A DNA stretch of 64,000 nucleotides from a virus: IMG/VR virus record IMGVR_UViG_3300037141_000236, positions 24,948 through 88,947 of that record; one strand, 5' to 3'. A model generated the notes under the pieces. That model was not told the DNA's origin. It did no database searches and saw only the letters and a program-made list of their open reading frames with translations. Shown here in pieces: positions 17,788 to 26,022 of the stretch. Both the position numbers and the translations under genes were made by a program. Position 1 is the stretch's first letter, and each line of letters opens with the position of its first letter.

Positions 17788-18513
17788 ATGAGTAAAGCAA
17801 ATAATAAAGCTAAACCCAAATATATCCGTGAAGAGGACGTTGCACGTGAATTTCTAAGTATTAATAAAGAACTAAAACTTACTGATAAACAGAAGCAATT
17901 AGTTAAACAGATTGAGCAAGACAAGATTGTTATTGTTACTGGCCCCGCCGGAACGTCAAAAACGTGGGTCTCTTGTTACTCCAGCATACAATTACTAAAG
18001 AAGAATAAGATTTCTAAGATTATTCTTTGTAAACCTACCGTTATTACATCAGGCTCTGTGGATCTTGGAGCTCTTCCTGGAGAATTATCTGACAAAATTG
18101 GGCCATTTGCTGAAAGTTTCTATCAAAATTTCAGTGAGATCATCCCTGCACATGATTTAAAATCATTAATAGAATCTAAAGCTATTGAATTTGTACCTGT
18201 GCAGTTTATGCGTGGATATACTTTTAAGAAAAACACAATAGTGTTAGTGGATGAATTCCAAAATTTTCATTTTAACGAATTATATACTATCGTTACAAGA
18301 TTAGGTAAGGATTCTAAAATTGTCTTTGCGGGAGATGCTACACAAAATGACATTAAATTAAAGTATTTAGCGGTAGCTAAATTTCAAAAGCTTTTGGAAG
18401 ATTTACCTGGAATTTCTAATTTTGAGTTTGATCGTTCTGATAATATGCGTGATCCTTTATTGGTTGAAATCACGGATCGTTACGAAAAAATGAACGATGA
18501 TGAAAAAAAGTAA
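17788..18513 (+). CDS. phoH: PhoH-like ATPase
   Basis: A 241-residue P-loop ATPase of the PhoH family. Walker A GPAGTSKT at residues 52-59, CKPTVITSG at 81-89, Walker B VDEFQN at 154-159 and the GDATQND motif at 182-188 are intact. PhoH-like proteins are frequent in large phages; an RNA helicase-like or stress role is proposed. The 102-base gap before it holds only AT-rich sequence and a weak TATTTAAT element near 17757. Confidence 0.88.
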   Translation: MSKANNKAKPKYIREEDVAREFLSINKELKLTDKQKQLVKQIEQDKIVIVTGPAGTSKTWVSCYSSIQLLKKNKISKIILCKPTVITSGSVDLGALPGELSDKIGPFAESFYQNFSEIIPAHDLKSLIESKAIEFVPVQFMRGYTFKKNTIVLVDEFQNFHFNELYTIVTRLGKDSKIVFAGDATQNDIKLKYLAVAKFQKLLEDLPGISNFEFDRSDNMRDPLLVEITDRYEKMNDDEKK

Positions 18514-18694
18514 AACAGACAGAAAACATACAAAAGAGTCTGTTGGGCAAATTGTGAAAAATTATACTCATATGGAAGATTTAATTAGAGAACAAGCAGG
18601 CTGTTATCAACATTGTCTAAAAAACAAAAAGACTGATCTTTTAAAGGGTTTAAAATACAAATTAGAAAGATCAAACGGTCGAATTAAGAATTAA
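18497..18694 (+). CDS. Small basic protein
   Basis: A 65-residue Lys/His-rich, helical protein overlapping the PhoH gene by 17 bases. It could bind nucleic acid. No family recognised. Confidence 0.55.
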   Translation: MMKKSKTDRKHTKESVGQIVKNYTHMEDLIREQAGCYQHCLKNKKTDLLKGLKYKLERSNGRIKN

Positions 18695-18712
18695 TAGGTA
18701 TTTATAGAAGTA

Positions 18713-19360
18713 ATGCTACTACAAGAAGCCACATACCAAGATAACATTGATCAATTGAATAAAGTATTAGCTTACTTATTCAATCATCAGCAGATGTCTT
18801 ATATCCAAAAACAAACTTGGGATAAGATATTGAAAGAGCCTGATCTTGTTACAAAGTATCAAAAGCTTATGACCTTCTATAATGATAAGAAGAATAAGTT
18901 TCCTGATGCAAGAGAGATTCTTAAGAAATCAGCTCCAGAGATAAAGCCTGCCGGTGCTAAAGCAGAGCCTCTTTCTCCAGCCGGTGGAATTTCTCCTGAA
19001 CGTATGGAACAACAGATTAAATATTACAATTATGCCATTCGTACATTGAGAGACAATAAGCAAATGTCTAACGAACAATGGAGACAATATGTTGGAATAG
19101 GTAAAGAAGCTAAAGACCAAGAGGGTTTATTGCTTGCATTAAGTCAATTCTATAAAAACAATAAGTTTCCAAAAGCTAGTGACGTTGTAAAGCAAGCGCA
19201 AGCAGCATATCAACAAAAAGCCAATGCCGCCAAAGCATCAACTGGTGCAGTCGCTACCGGGTTAGACACATCTAAATTCTCGCCAGAGAAACAAAAGATA
19301 ATTGACTCATATATAAATTACCTTCAACAGATCACGGGTCGCAAAGTTGTATTTCAATAA
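18713..19360 (+). CDS. Protein with two internal repeats
   Basis: A 215-residue helical protein containing two diverged copies of a unit of about 60 residues: one ending KKNKFPDAREILKKSA (residues about 10-75) and one ending NNKFPKASDVVKQAQA (about 105-165), joined by a Pro/Ala linker. Both carry the (H/K)QQMS- or KQMS-like start. This indicates an internal duplication. Function unknown. The homing endonuclease gene begins one base after its stop. Confidence 0.65.
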   Translation: MLLQEATYQDNIDQLNKVLAYLFNHQQMSYIQKQTWDKILKEPDLVTKYQKLMTFYNDKKNKFPDAREILKKSAPEIKPAGAKAEPLSPAGGISPERMEQQIKYYNYAIRTLRDNKQMSNEQWRQYVGIGKEAKDQEGLLLALSQFYKNNKFPKASDVVKQAQAAYQQKANAAKASTGAVATGLDTSKFSPEKQKIIDSYINYLQQITGRKVVFQ

Positions 19361-20077
19361 ATGAGAGAATCATATTGTGTTTATTTTCACATTAACCCTA
19401 TTAAACAAGAAGTATTTTATGTAGGTATTGGAAATTCCAAAAGACCTTACAAAAAACAAGGTCGTTCTAAATTATGGGTAAACACTGTGAATAAGTATAG
19501 TCATGATATTATCATTATTCATAAAAATCTTTCTTGGTCCGAAGCAAGTCAGTTGGAAATACAATATATTAAACAAATAGGTCGTAAAGATTTAGGTAAA
19601 GGTTCTTTAGTAAACCTATCCTCAGGTGGTGAAGGTGCTATTGGTGTTAAGCGTTCTGACGAACAAAAACAAAAAATTCGTTTAAAACTAACAGGATATA
19701 AACACTCTAAAGAAGCATGTGAAAACATGGGCAAGTCTCGCTTAGGTAAACTGCGTCCGCACAAAGAAGAAACAAAACGTAAAATAGGTTTAGCTCATGT
19801 AGGAAAGAAACTTACTCAAGAACATAAAGATAATATTCGAACTGCTCGAACCGGTTGGGTTTATTCAGAAGAATCAAAACAAAAGATAAGCCAATCTAAA
19901 ATGGGTCACACTACGTCTTTCGAAGCTAAAGCCAAAATGCGCGCAGCAAAGTTGGGTATTAAGAATGGCCCACATTCAGAAGAAACTAAACGAAAAATGT
20001 CATTAGCCAAAATAGAAGGCTATAAAAGAAGAAAACTTTTAAAGGAATTAACAGAACAGAAGGTCACATTTGCTTAA
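19361..20077 (+). CDS. GIY-YIG homing endonuclease with NUMOD3 repeats
   Basis: A 238-residue endonuclease. The catalytic domain opens with YCVYFHIN and FYVGIG, the GIY-YIG strands; NLSSGGEGA follows. The C-terminal half contains repeated NUMOD3 DNA-binding motifs such as HSKEACENMGKSRLGK, TQEHKDNIRTARTG and HSEETKRKMSLAK. It is a typical free-standing homing endonuclease and abuts 18713-19360. Confidence 0.88.
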   Translation: MRESYCVYFHINPIKQEVFYVGIGNSKRPYKKQGRSKLWVNTVNKYSHDIIIIHKNLSWSEASQLEIQYIKQIGRKDLGKGSLVNLSSGGEGAIGVKRSDEQKQKIRLKLTGYKHSKEACENMGKSRLGKLRPHKEETKRKIGLAHVGKKLTQEHKDNIRTARTGWVYSEESKQKISQSKMGHTTSFEAKAKMRAAKLGIKNGPHSEETKRKMSLAKIEGYKRRKLLKELTEQKVTFA

Positions 20078-20097
20078 ATAATACAAATTAATACGGT

Positions 20098-20136
20098 AAC
20101 CATCTAAACATAAAAGTTAGGATGGTTATTTTTTTG
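20098..20136 (+). terminator. Terminator after the homing endonuclease
   Basis: A 7-bp stem AACCATC / GATGGTT with a long loop is followed by A and seven T. The T-run also forms the upstream part of the next promoter. Confidence 0.6.
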
Positions 20137-20140
20137 TTTG

Positions 20141-20148
20141 TACTTTTA
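20141..20148 (+). promoter_or_regulatory. Candidate promoter, -7 box TACTTTTA
   Basis: TACTTTTA preceded by TTTG lies only three bases before the ATG at 20152, which would give a leaderless or nearly leaderless mRNA. Confidence 0.4.
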
Positions 20149-20151
20149 GGC

Positions 20152-20403
20152 ATGGCAACTGAGCAACGCATATCTTCTGGACAAATACCTGAAATGATAC
20201 CATTTCTTGGTGCCCGAGTCTCCGTGCTTAATAAAAAAGGCGAAACGATCTGTGGCGAACTACAATTTGTAGGAATTCTTCCCTTGATTCCTGAGTGGGG
20301 CTTGGTATGTACCATAAGTCGTTTGCCTGGTGTGGAAATAAACAGCCTGGCTGACATAACATTATTAGATAAAGAATGGACCTGTAAAACCGAAACAACA
20401 TGA
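20152..20403 (+). CDS. Small beta-rich protein
   Basis: An 83-residue protein; I take the Met at 20152 (MATEQRISSG), since the upstream Met at 20122 lies in the terminator stem. ARVSVLNKKGETICGELQFVG followed by WGLVCTI suggests a small SH3/Sm-like barrel. ATGA overlap with the membrane protein downstream. Confidence 0.6.
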   Translation: MATEQRISSGQIPEMIPFLGARVSVLNKKGETICGELQFVGILPLIPEWGLVCTISRLPGVEINSLADITLLDKEWTCKTETT

Positions 20404-20588
20404 TCGCACTCTGTATGATTTTGTATCTTTCTGGAATAGTTATTATACAAGCTGCATTCTTAGCTTATCTTTTCCGAAACTATGGAGTTACTGAACGGTT
20501 ACCTTGGCCTCTACGTTTGGTAGCACTGCTTTCATTTCTTTCACTGATTGCAAGCTTCTATTTTGTATTTCAAAACCATTTAAAATGA
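20400..20588 (+). CDS. Small two-TM membrane protein
   Basis: A 62-residue protein with two hydrophobic helices (residues 2-24 and 37-58) separated by RNYGVTERLPWP. Overlaps both neighbours by four bases. Function unknown. Confidence 0.65.
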   Translation: MIALCMILYLSGIVIIQAAFLAYLFRNYGVTERLPWPLRLVALLSFLSLIASFYFVFQNHLK

Positions 20589-20827
20589 GTGCACGATTCA
20601 CAAAAACAGTTCCTGAGTTTGTTTATATGGAAGCAGTTGGTTCCGGATGGTTTGCTGGACTTTATGTACATCCCAAAGCAGGAAGAAAAATGAGAAAATT
20701 CCAATTGGTTGAAGTGCCAATGGATCCTCCAAAAACTAAAAAACCCAAAAAGAAGAAAGCTCCTTCTAAAGGAAACCCCATGCGATACGATAGGGTTCTG
20801 TTCACTGCGAAAGATCTGTATAAGTAA
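20585..20827 (+). CDS. Small Lys-rich protein
   Basis: An 80-residue protein starting at 20585 (ATGA overlap). A beta-rich N-terminal half is followed by a strongly basic stretch PKTKKPKKKKAPSK (residues 50-63), possibly nucleic-acid binding. No family recognised. Confidence 0.6.
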   Translation: MSARFTKTVPEFVYMEAVGSGWFAGLYVHPKAGRKMRKFQLVEVPMDPPKTKKPKKKKAPSKGNPMRYDRVLFTAKDLYK

Positions 20828-20842
20828 CACCCCCATATTAAT

Positions 20843-22069
20843 ATGATACACTTTAAGGTTGATAAGAAAGCTGAGGCGGTTACTTTCAGAACAACTTTGA
20901 AATTTGAAAGTTGGTTTCTCACTCTGCAAGTAACAAAGCTCCTCTATTATAATAATGAAGCTACACTCGGAGAACAAGACTTCGAGACGGTTTTCTATTG
21001 GCCGGAATCTAAATACAGAGATCACGGTTATCTTAAACAATGGATACTCGACAATAACTACCTTTATCAATCTGGCAAGAATTACGAAGTACAATTCGAA
21101 GCTGTGATGGTTGAAAAAGATCGTAATCATAAGCACATTGTAAGAGTCTTTAACGAATCCGATTGGGAGAACTATTGGGAAGTTCTTGTTCCTCCATGTG
21201 ATTCAGGTACTCGTTTAGATTATCTCGTAGAAGAGGGAAAATCATTCAGATATCGTTACAATTGTACTGAAGGACAATACGAAGGAATCCCTTTGAGAAT
21301 CATTGATGGTGAAATACAAGACTATCCTTATGTTCCTATACGTCAAGGGTTTTTCGATTGGGTGAGAGAAACTAAGGAAGAGATTCCAGTAGTTGAGGCG
21401 GAGCCAAGTTTATTCTATCCATTTACATTAAGGCCTGATGGGTTTTATTTTGCTGGAGACTTCTTATATAGTAAGGCAGCATTTAATGGTGCAGAGTACT
21501 ACAACCCTGTAAGAAGACTATTCCCCATTCCTGAGACAAGCCTCTGGACAATAGTTAAAGGCTGGGCTCCTCCTGCTGAACCAAAGAAGAAAAAGAAGGA
21601 AAAGAAAACTGAGCTTACTCCAAGGCAAAAGAACCTTATTAAGGAACTGAAAGAGTTTATCATTCCCGGTGGAACGCCTGCTGACTACGAAGAGCGTATG
21701 GCTGCAGTATCTCCTTATACAATCATTTGGAATTTATTTGTACACAAGCCCGAACATGAATACTCAGGAAACGATTATAAAACAATCTTCAACCACCTTA
21801 CCGGAATTGTCGAGAAAGACAAACCTGCAATCGTTTTACCATTTGAAGAGACGAAGTTTTACTATACGCGATCTGAACGAACTGATATCGACACGCGGTT
21901 CCAAATCATAAAGATTGAAAAGAAAGCCAACGGAGAGATTTGGAGAATACAAGGATTCCATGCTGATAAGAAGTGCATTGACCATTCTGATAAAAATTAT
22001 TTTAATCCTGGAGGCAAAGAAGTTTTATTCCCAATAGAACCCACAGACCTAATCCCAGAAACAAAATGA
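20843..22069 (+). CDS. Hypothetical multi-domain protein
   Basis: A 408-residue protein rich in aromatic residues, with repeated beta-rich units and a basic helical linker (KKKKKEKKTELTPRQKNLIK) near residues 248-268. No motif I can assign. ATGA overlap with the next gene. Confidence 0.65.
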   Translation: MIHFKVDKKAEAVTFRTTLKFESWFLTLQVTKLLYYNNEATLGEQDFETVFYWPESKYRDHGYLKQWILDNNYLYQSGKNYEVQFEAVMVEKDRNHKHIVRVFNESDWENYWEVLVPPCDSGTRLDYLVEEGKSFRYRYNCTEGQYEGIPLRIIDGEIQDYPYVPIRQGFFDWVRETKEEIPVVEAEPSLFYPFTLRPDGFYFAGDFLYSKAAFNGAEYYNPVRRLFPIPETSLWTIVKGWAPPAEPKKKKKEKKTELTPRQKNLIKELKEFIIPGGTPADYEERMAAVSPYTIIWNLFVHKPEHEYSGNDYKTIFNHLTGIVEKDKPAIVLPFEETKFYYTRSERTDIDTRFQIIKIEKKANGEIWRIQGFHADKKCIDHSDKNYFNPGGKEVLFPIEPTDLIPETK

Positions 22070-22254
22070 ATCGACATCCTGCTTTAGAAGTCTTATTGGC
22101 TTCAGACCGAATGATTGAGAAAATTGACGAAGCATTAAACATTTTAAAACCAAACACATATGGCATCGGTGACAATGAAACAAACAGACTTTATTCTCAA
22201 ACAAGCAGTACAACTCAAAGGGACAAAGTTTTGGGGCAAAGTAAGAATGATTGA
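22066..22254 (+). CDS. Small helical protein with overlapping C terminus
   Basis: A 62-residue product; the first 32 residues (HPALEVLLASDRMIEKIDEALN) form a good helix, but the rest overlaps the next gene by 95 bases in another frame and lacks protein character. Either the stop was lost recently or the overlap is natural. Confidence 0.45.
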   Translation: MNRHPALEVLLASDRMIEKIDEALNILKPNTYGIGDNETNRLYSQTSSTTQRDKVLGQSKND

Positions 22255-23089
22255 AACAGATCCCGAGACAGGAGAACAAACTCGTATTTATGTGCAACTT
22301 CTTTCTTCAAAGAGGGATCACCATGAAGCTTCTGGATTTAAAACAGAGAGGTTTGACTACCAACTTGTTCCATGCCTGTTTGATGAAATAGAAGACAGGG
22401 CTGCTTCTAATAATGACATTTTCTCTTTAATATCAAGAGGAGACCTGGCAAAGATCAAAACGCTCAAACTTAAAAACCTTGACAGGCAACCTATGGGCCG
22501 AGCCATAGGTCATCACGGTGCGATTGGCTGGGCTCTTGCTGTCGGAACCATTGAAGTGATTCAGTACCTTCTGGAATATTCTCCGAAACTAAGACATTCA
22601 GCAGGTTGGCTTAACTATCTTTATAATAGGCAAGCGACAACAACACAAGCTGAGTACCTTTTGATTTATGATCTTCTTTTAAAACATTACCCCAATCAAT
22701 TGGTAAACTCCCAGGTGGTTCGCAATATGCAATATCAGGAAGATAAATATTTCGCGATAATACCAATGTATCTTAAACAAGAAGGTGTGGCAGCACGCAA
22801 TGTAAAAGGATACCAAAACTTACTTGTCCACGCTTTACGTTCCGGAGCTTATAAAATAGCACAACATTTGATTGTGAATGGGTTTGATTTATACCAAACC
22901 ATTGATTTTTTAAAACATGAATCTTTTCGCACACATGGTAATCCCGATCGAACCCAATTAGATGGTGTTCGAGAGATATTGAAAAGTCGTGGCCATGCAA
23001 GCACAGCTATTGAGGATCTTATTAAGTTCGCCAAGGATCCAGAACGTTGGGAAGCGAATGAAGTAATCAAACAAGAAATCGGGTTATGA
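22160..23089 (+). CDS. Ankyrin-like protein with IKQEIGL tail
   Basis: A 309-residue protein. Residues about 80-260 contain helix-turn-helix pairs such as IGWALAVGTIEVIQYLLEY and ALRSGAYKIAQHLIVNGFDL, typical of diverged ankyrin repeats, so it likely binds another protein. The last residues read EVIKQEIGL, the tail shared with many small proteins further along. A start at 22175 (second Met) is also possible. ATGA overlap with 23086. Confidence 0.7.
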   Translation: MASVTMKQTDFILKQAVQLKGTKFWGKVRMIETDPETGEQTRIYVQLLSSKRDHHEASGFKTERFDYQLVPCLFDEIEDRAASNNDIFSLISRGDLAKIKTLKLKNLDRQPMGRAIGHHGAIGWALAVGTIEVIQYLLEYSPKLRHSAGWLNYLYNRQATTTQAEYLLIYDLLLKHYPNQLVNSQVVRNMQYQEDKYFAIIPMYLKQEGVAARNVKGYQNLLVHALRSGAYKIAQHLIVNGFDLYQTIDFLKHESFRTHGNPDRTQLDGVREILKSRGHASTAIEDLIKFAKDPERWEANEVIKQEIGL

Positions 23090-23451
23090 AAACCATAGAA
23101 GAAGACTTTTGTGTTCTCTTGCCTGAAGATCGGGAAGAAAACAAAATTGTATTCTTGCGTATTGAACTTCTTCTTTTAGATAATGGCTATCAATGGCCGG
23201 GATCTCAAATATTTGATTATAAAAAGACCTTCAGATACCTGCCGCGAGCAACAAAGTTTACAGTTCGAAAAGAGGAGCGCGGTAAATTTATAAGGTATTC
23301 AACATTTCCTCATGCAGAAGGGTTCTGTATATCTCCTGATATATTAATTGATTACTTTGAAAACGATGGTTTATATCCACCTGCGTTACAAAGAGCATAC
23401 GATTGGATTCACATGGAAATTTACCCTGATCCAATAACCCTAGCGTGCTAA
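23086..23451 (+). CDS. Hypothetical protein
   Basis: A 121-residue alpha/beta protein overlapping the ankyrin-like gene by four bases and ending its operon. No signal peptide or known motif. Confidence 0.6.
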   Translation: MKTIEEDFCVLLPEDREENKIVFLRIELLLLDNGYQWPGSQIFDYKKTFRYLPRATKFTVRKEERGKFIRYSTFPHAEGFCISPDILIDYFENDGLYPPALQRAYDWIHMEIYPDPITLAC

Positions 23452-23468
23452 CATTCTCAACAATAAGG

Positions 23469-23499
23469 TTTATCCGTTAACAATCTTTCTATATCTTTA
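23469..23499 (+). promoter_or_regulatory. Candidate promoter, -7 box TATCTTTA
   Basis: TTTA then 19 bases to TATCTTTA (23492-23499), followed by CGGTAT. The TATCTTTAnGGTAT core recurs at 45955 and 51503. It lies 20 bases before the next start. Confidence 0.5.
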
Positions 23500-23519
23500 C
23501 GGTATCAATAACAACGCCC

Positions 23520-24899
23520 ATGAGAATTAATCCTTATTTTGCCGACACAAGACATGCAGCCATCTTTAAAGATGGTGAAGAACTCAACCGGTGTAATATG
23601 AAAAATGGTCTTGAAATTATGGCACCGGTGGGTGCATCCCTTTATTTTGGGGAAATAATTGACTGTTGGGATAGTGTAACCATCACTTGCTCATTCATTG
23701 GATTATCAGGTTCCCGAGCGATCCCATGTGAAAATCTTCGAATAATACCAGGTAGCATTCATGCATATAAGCCAGAAGATTTTAAACACGGTCAAAAGTT
23801 TACCGCAAAATATAAGGGCCAGAGAATTGTCGGAGCCGTTTCAATTTCCGGAGGAGAAATCTACTTATGTCAAAACGTAGAGAACGGCAAATACACCAAG
23901 GAAAAATTTGGTTTTGATTTTTCTTATGTGATTTACGATGGGTGTGGATCAATAGATCCTTCCGGTCTCTTTACCGAATTAGTTTTCAGCGACGGGTGGG
24001 GATTCGATTACGAAGCAAAAATAAATCCCATTACGTTTGAGCCGGTTACAGATGAATGGGTTGAAATGACTGGTGGTGATATCACATTGGGCAAAACAGT
24101 TAAGCATATTTATGGAGGAACTGGGATTATCACGCGATTAGATTCCCGTATTATCGGAATTAAATGGGAAAATCACTCCTATGATTCAGAATATACTTCA
24201 AAGATAATATTCAAAAATCTCTTAACGAAGAAAGACAATTCAATGTCAGAACTCACCACACGCTTAAATGAAGAAGCAGTATTGCGAAAAATACCGTTAA
24301 ATGATGAGACTCAGGTCAATGCAGACAATGTTCACGAAGGTGAATCAGTAAGAATATATTCTCATTCTGATGGTGGAAAACTATTAGGTGTAGGAACCAT
24401 AAAGACACGCAGTGGAGTCTGGGGCGCAACTGTTGACCGTCTTGGGGCAGTAAGCTATACTAGCTATTGCTGCCTCCGCAGACTTGATTACAAAGAATGC
24501 TCCCCTTTATTTAAAGACCATCTTAAAATAAATCTTAATGTATTTCACATTAGTGGTTTGAAAGGAATCATCACAGGTTTTTCTCGCACGGCTGAATCGT
24601 CAAAAATGAAAATCTACATAAAATGGGAAAAGACGGAAGATAATTCGCATAATTCCGAACCCGTTAAGTATTCTGAACTCTTACTTCCCCAACTTTATTT
24701 CAAATCTAACCAAACACAAACCATAAAACCAAACACAAATGAAAAACGCGAGCACAAAAGTATTGAAGTATGTCGACCGGTTGCAACAATCACAAGCGGA
24801 CAAAGACGCCCAGGAAACACAGTTTCAGGCAGAGGAAGCAAAACAACAATTAGCAGGGGACATCAACGCCACAAAGCGATCGATAGCGCAGCATGGTAA
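23520..24899 (+). CDS. Hypothetical protein, possibly a fusion of two barrels
   Basis: A 459-residue protein. Its first 240 residues and the part from MSELTTRLNEEAV (residue 242) look like separate beta-rich units, each with SH3-like segments (GTGIITRLDSRIIGIKW and LKGIITGFSRTAESSKMKIYI share the same G-I-I-T-x-x-S-R plan). Its last 53 residues overlap the next gene in another frame and look like shadow coding, so the original stop has probably been lost. Confidence 0.6.
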   Translation: MRINPYFADTRHAAIFKDGEELNRCNMKNGLEIMAPVGASLYFGEIIDCWDSVTITCSFIGLSGSRAIPCENLRIIPGSIHAYKPEDFKHGQKFTAKYKGQRIVGAVSISGGEIYLCQNVENGKYTKEKFGFDFSYVIYDGCGSIDPSGLFTELVFSDGWGFDYEAKINPITFEPVTDEWVEMTGGDITLGKTVKHIYGGTGIITRLDSRIIGIKWENHSYDSEYTSKIIFKNLLTKKDNSMSELTTRLNEEAVLRKIPLNDETQVNADNVHEGESVRIYSHSDGGKLLGVGTIKTRSGVWGATVDRLGAVSYTSYCCLRRLDYKECSPLFKDHLKINLNVFHISGLKGIITGFSRTAESSKMKIYIKWEKTEDNSHNSEPVKYSELLLPQLYFKSNQTQTIKPNTNEKREHKSIEVCRPVATITSGQRRPGNTVSGRGSKTTISRGHQRHKAIDSAAW

Positions 24900-25026
24900 G
24901 CTCCTTGCAAAACAAACCAGCATGTATCCTTTTGACCCACAAGCTATCATTTCTCTCCAGGTAAAACTTGAAGGTCTGGAAGACGGTTTGAAACGTCTCG
25001 AAGCCCTGCACGCAGAATTGTTCTAG
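24739..25026 (+). CDS. Coiled-coil protein
   Basis: A 95-residue protein that is a continuous charged coiled coil (QQSQADKDAQETQFQAEEAK, later LEGLEDGLKRLEALHAELF). It overlaps the 3' end of the previous gene by 161 bases. Well-formed heptads make it more credible than the overlapping frame. A terminator follows. Confidence 0.65.
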   Translation: MKNASTKVLKYVDRLQQSQADKDAQETQFQAEEAKQQLAGDINATKRSIAQHGKLLAKQTSMYPFDPQAIISLQVKLEGLEDGLKRLEALHAELF

Positions 25027-25049
25027 GAACAATCTTCACTGTATTAAAG

Positions 25050-25079
25050 AACCCTTGATAAATCAATCAAGGGTTTTTT
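25050..25079 (+). terminator. Rho-independent terminator
   Basis: A 10-bp perfect stem AACCCTTGAT / ATCAAGGGTT with a short loop and a T-run. Confidence 0.88.
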
Positions 25080-25096
25080 AATTGTTGAGAAGTTGG

Positions 25097-25104
25097 TATC
25101 TTTA
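25097..25104 (+). promoter_or_regulatory. Candidate promoter, -7 box TATCTTTA
   Basis: TATCTTTA preceded by TTG-containing sequence, directly after a terminator, with the ATG at 25109 only four bases downstream, suggesting a leaderless transcript. Confidence 0.45.
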
Positions 25105-25108
25105 TAAT

Positions 25109-25320
25109 ATGAAAAACTCTAAAACGTTAGAATTCGAAAAATCATTGCCGATAGTTTCGATAAAGTAATTACTGACCCTGAGACTATCGGGCGAAGAGAA
25201 GAAATTATTGAAAAGACGTTAAAGGTCATTTTGAATATAGCACATTCAAGCATGGGGCTTGAGGGTGAAGATCCTGATCTTGAAGATGATATGTTTTTAT
25301 CCTTATTGAACGGACTATGA
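25109..25320 (+). pseudogene. Frameshifted small gene
   Basis: Translation from ATG 25109 stops after 18 codons, but a second frame beginning at the A5 run 25137-25141 is open to the stop at 25318-25320 and reads IIADSFDKVITDPETIGRR, then a helical acidic protein ending LLNGL. Adding one A to the run would join MKNSKTLEFEK to that frame as one product of about 70 residues. The downstream part overlaps the next start by ATGA, like intact genes here. Homopolymer sequencing error, mutation and recoding are all possible. Confidence 0.6.
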
Positions 25321-25640
25321 GCTGGGGAGATGATGGCGAACCAATGGAAGACTTTTCAAGTTTTGTCCCTAATCCTTTGGAAGAGATAAACGAAAAGTTG
25401 AGAACGGATGCCGCTGTCCTGAAAAGGGCTATATGGTCTCTTGGCCAAAAGATTGTGGAACTTGAAGACGCTGTGATAAAAAGGGATCAGTATCTAAAAG
25501 AAGCGAAGGCATGTACAGATAAGCAGTATGTAGAAATAATACAATTAAGAGAAATGCTTGCAGAATTAACAGGAGATGGCCTTTCTGCAGCCGAACACAA
25601 AATTAAAAAAGAAATCAATGCGTCCAATAAAGATAATTAA
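25317..25640 (+). CDS. Coiled-coil protein with IKKEI tail
   Basis: A 107-residue protein: an acidic N terminus then a long coiled coil (residues 22-90). It ends EHKIKKEINASNKDN, a variant of the shared tail in which the next start (25618) lies inside the tail codons. Four-base overlap with the frameshifted gene upstream. Confidence 0.7.
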   Translation: MSWGDDGEPMEDFSSFVPNPLEEINEKLRTDAAVLKRAIWSLGQKIVELEDAVIKRDQYLKEAKACTDKQYVEIIQLREMLAELTGDGLSAAEHKIKKEINASNKDN

Positions 25641-25989
25641 AGTCGGTCACATGAAGCATCCGGGTAAAGAGGAAGAGCTACCCTCATCGTACAATCAGCT
25701 TGATAATTTTCTAAAAATGAATTCCACCACTGCATCTGAACTTAAAATGCAAGAAGTATTAATTGGGTGGGATATCGCACATCCGCCTTTAAGTATTCAA
25801 AGCATGTCTCCAGATGACATTGGCAAAACAGTTGCTTATCTTCCCAAACGCTCTTCACTTATTGAATCAGTGAAAGCTTCTGAAGGCGGAATTATTACTG
25901 CTTACAATGATACTTATGTTTTTGTACGTTTTGGAAGAGGGTCCATTGGAAGTAGTCAAGCTTGTAATCCCGAAGATTTACGTTACTAA
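25618..25989 (+). CDS. Small barrel-like protein
   Basis: A 123-residue protein starting at 25618 (MRPIKIIKVG). The C-terminal half DDIGKTVAYLPKRSSL with GGIITAYNDTYVFVRFG resembles an SH3/KOW barrel where G-x-I-x-x-x-x-D-x-x-V-x-V-x-F forms the central strands. No tail of the shared type. Function unknown. Confidence 0.65.
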   Translation: MRPIKIIKVGHMKHPGKEEELPSSYNQLDNFLKMNSTTASELKMQEVLIGWDIAHPPLSIQSMSPDDIGKTVAYLPKRSSLIESVKASEGGIITAYNDTYVFVRFGRGSIGSSQACNPEDLRY

Positions 25990-26022
25990 TGTTAGGAAGA
26001 TTCCCCAAGCTTTTTGTATTTA

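Noticed and set aside
20570-21136. Long minus-strand open frame opposite 20585-22069
   Set aside because: It is complementary to well-formed plus-strand genes in an ATGA-coupled operon, is rich in Phe/Ser/Cys as expected of antisense frames, and has no promoter.
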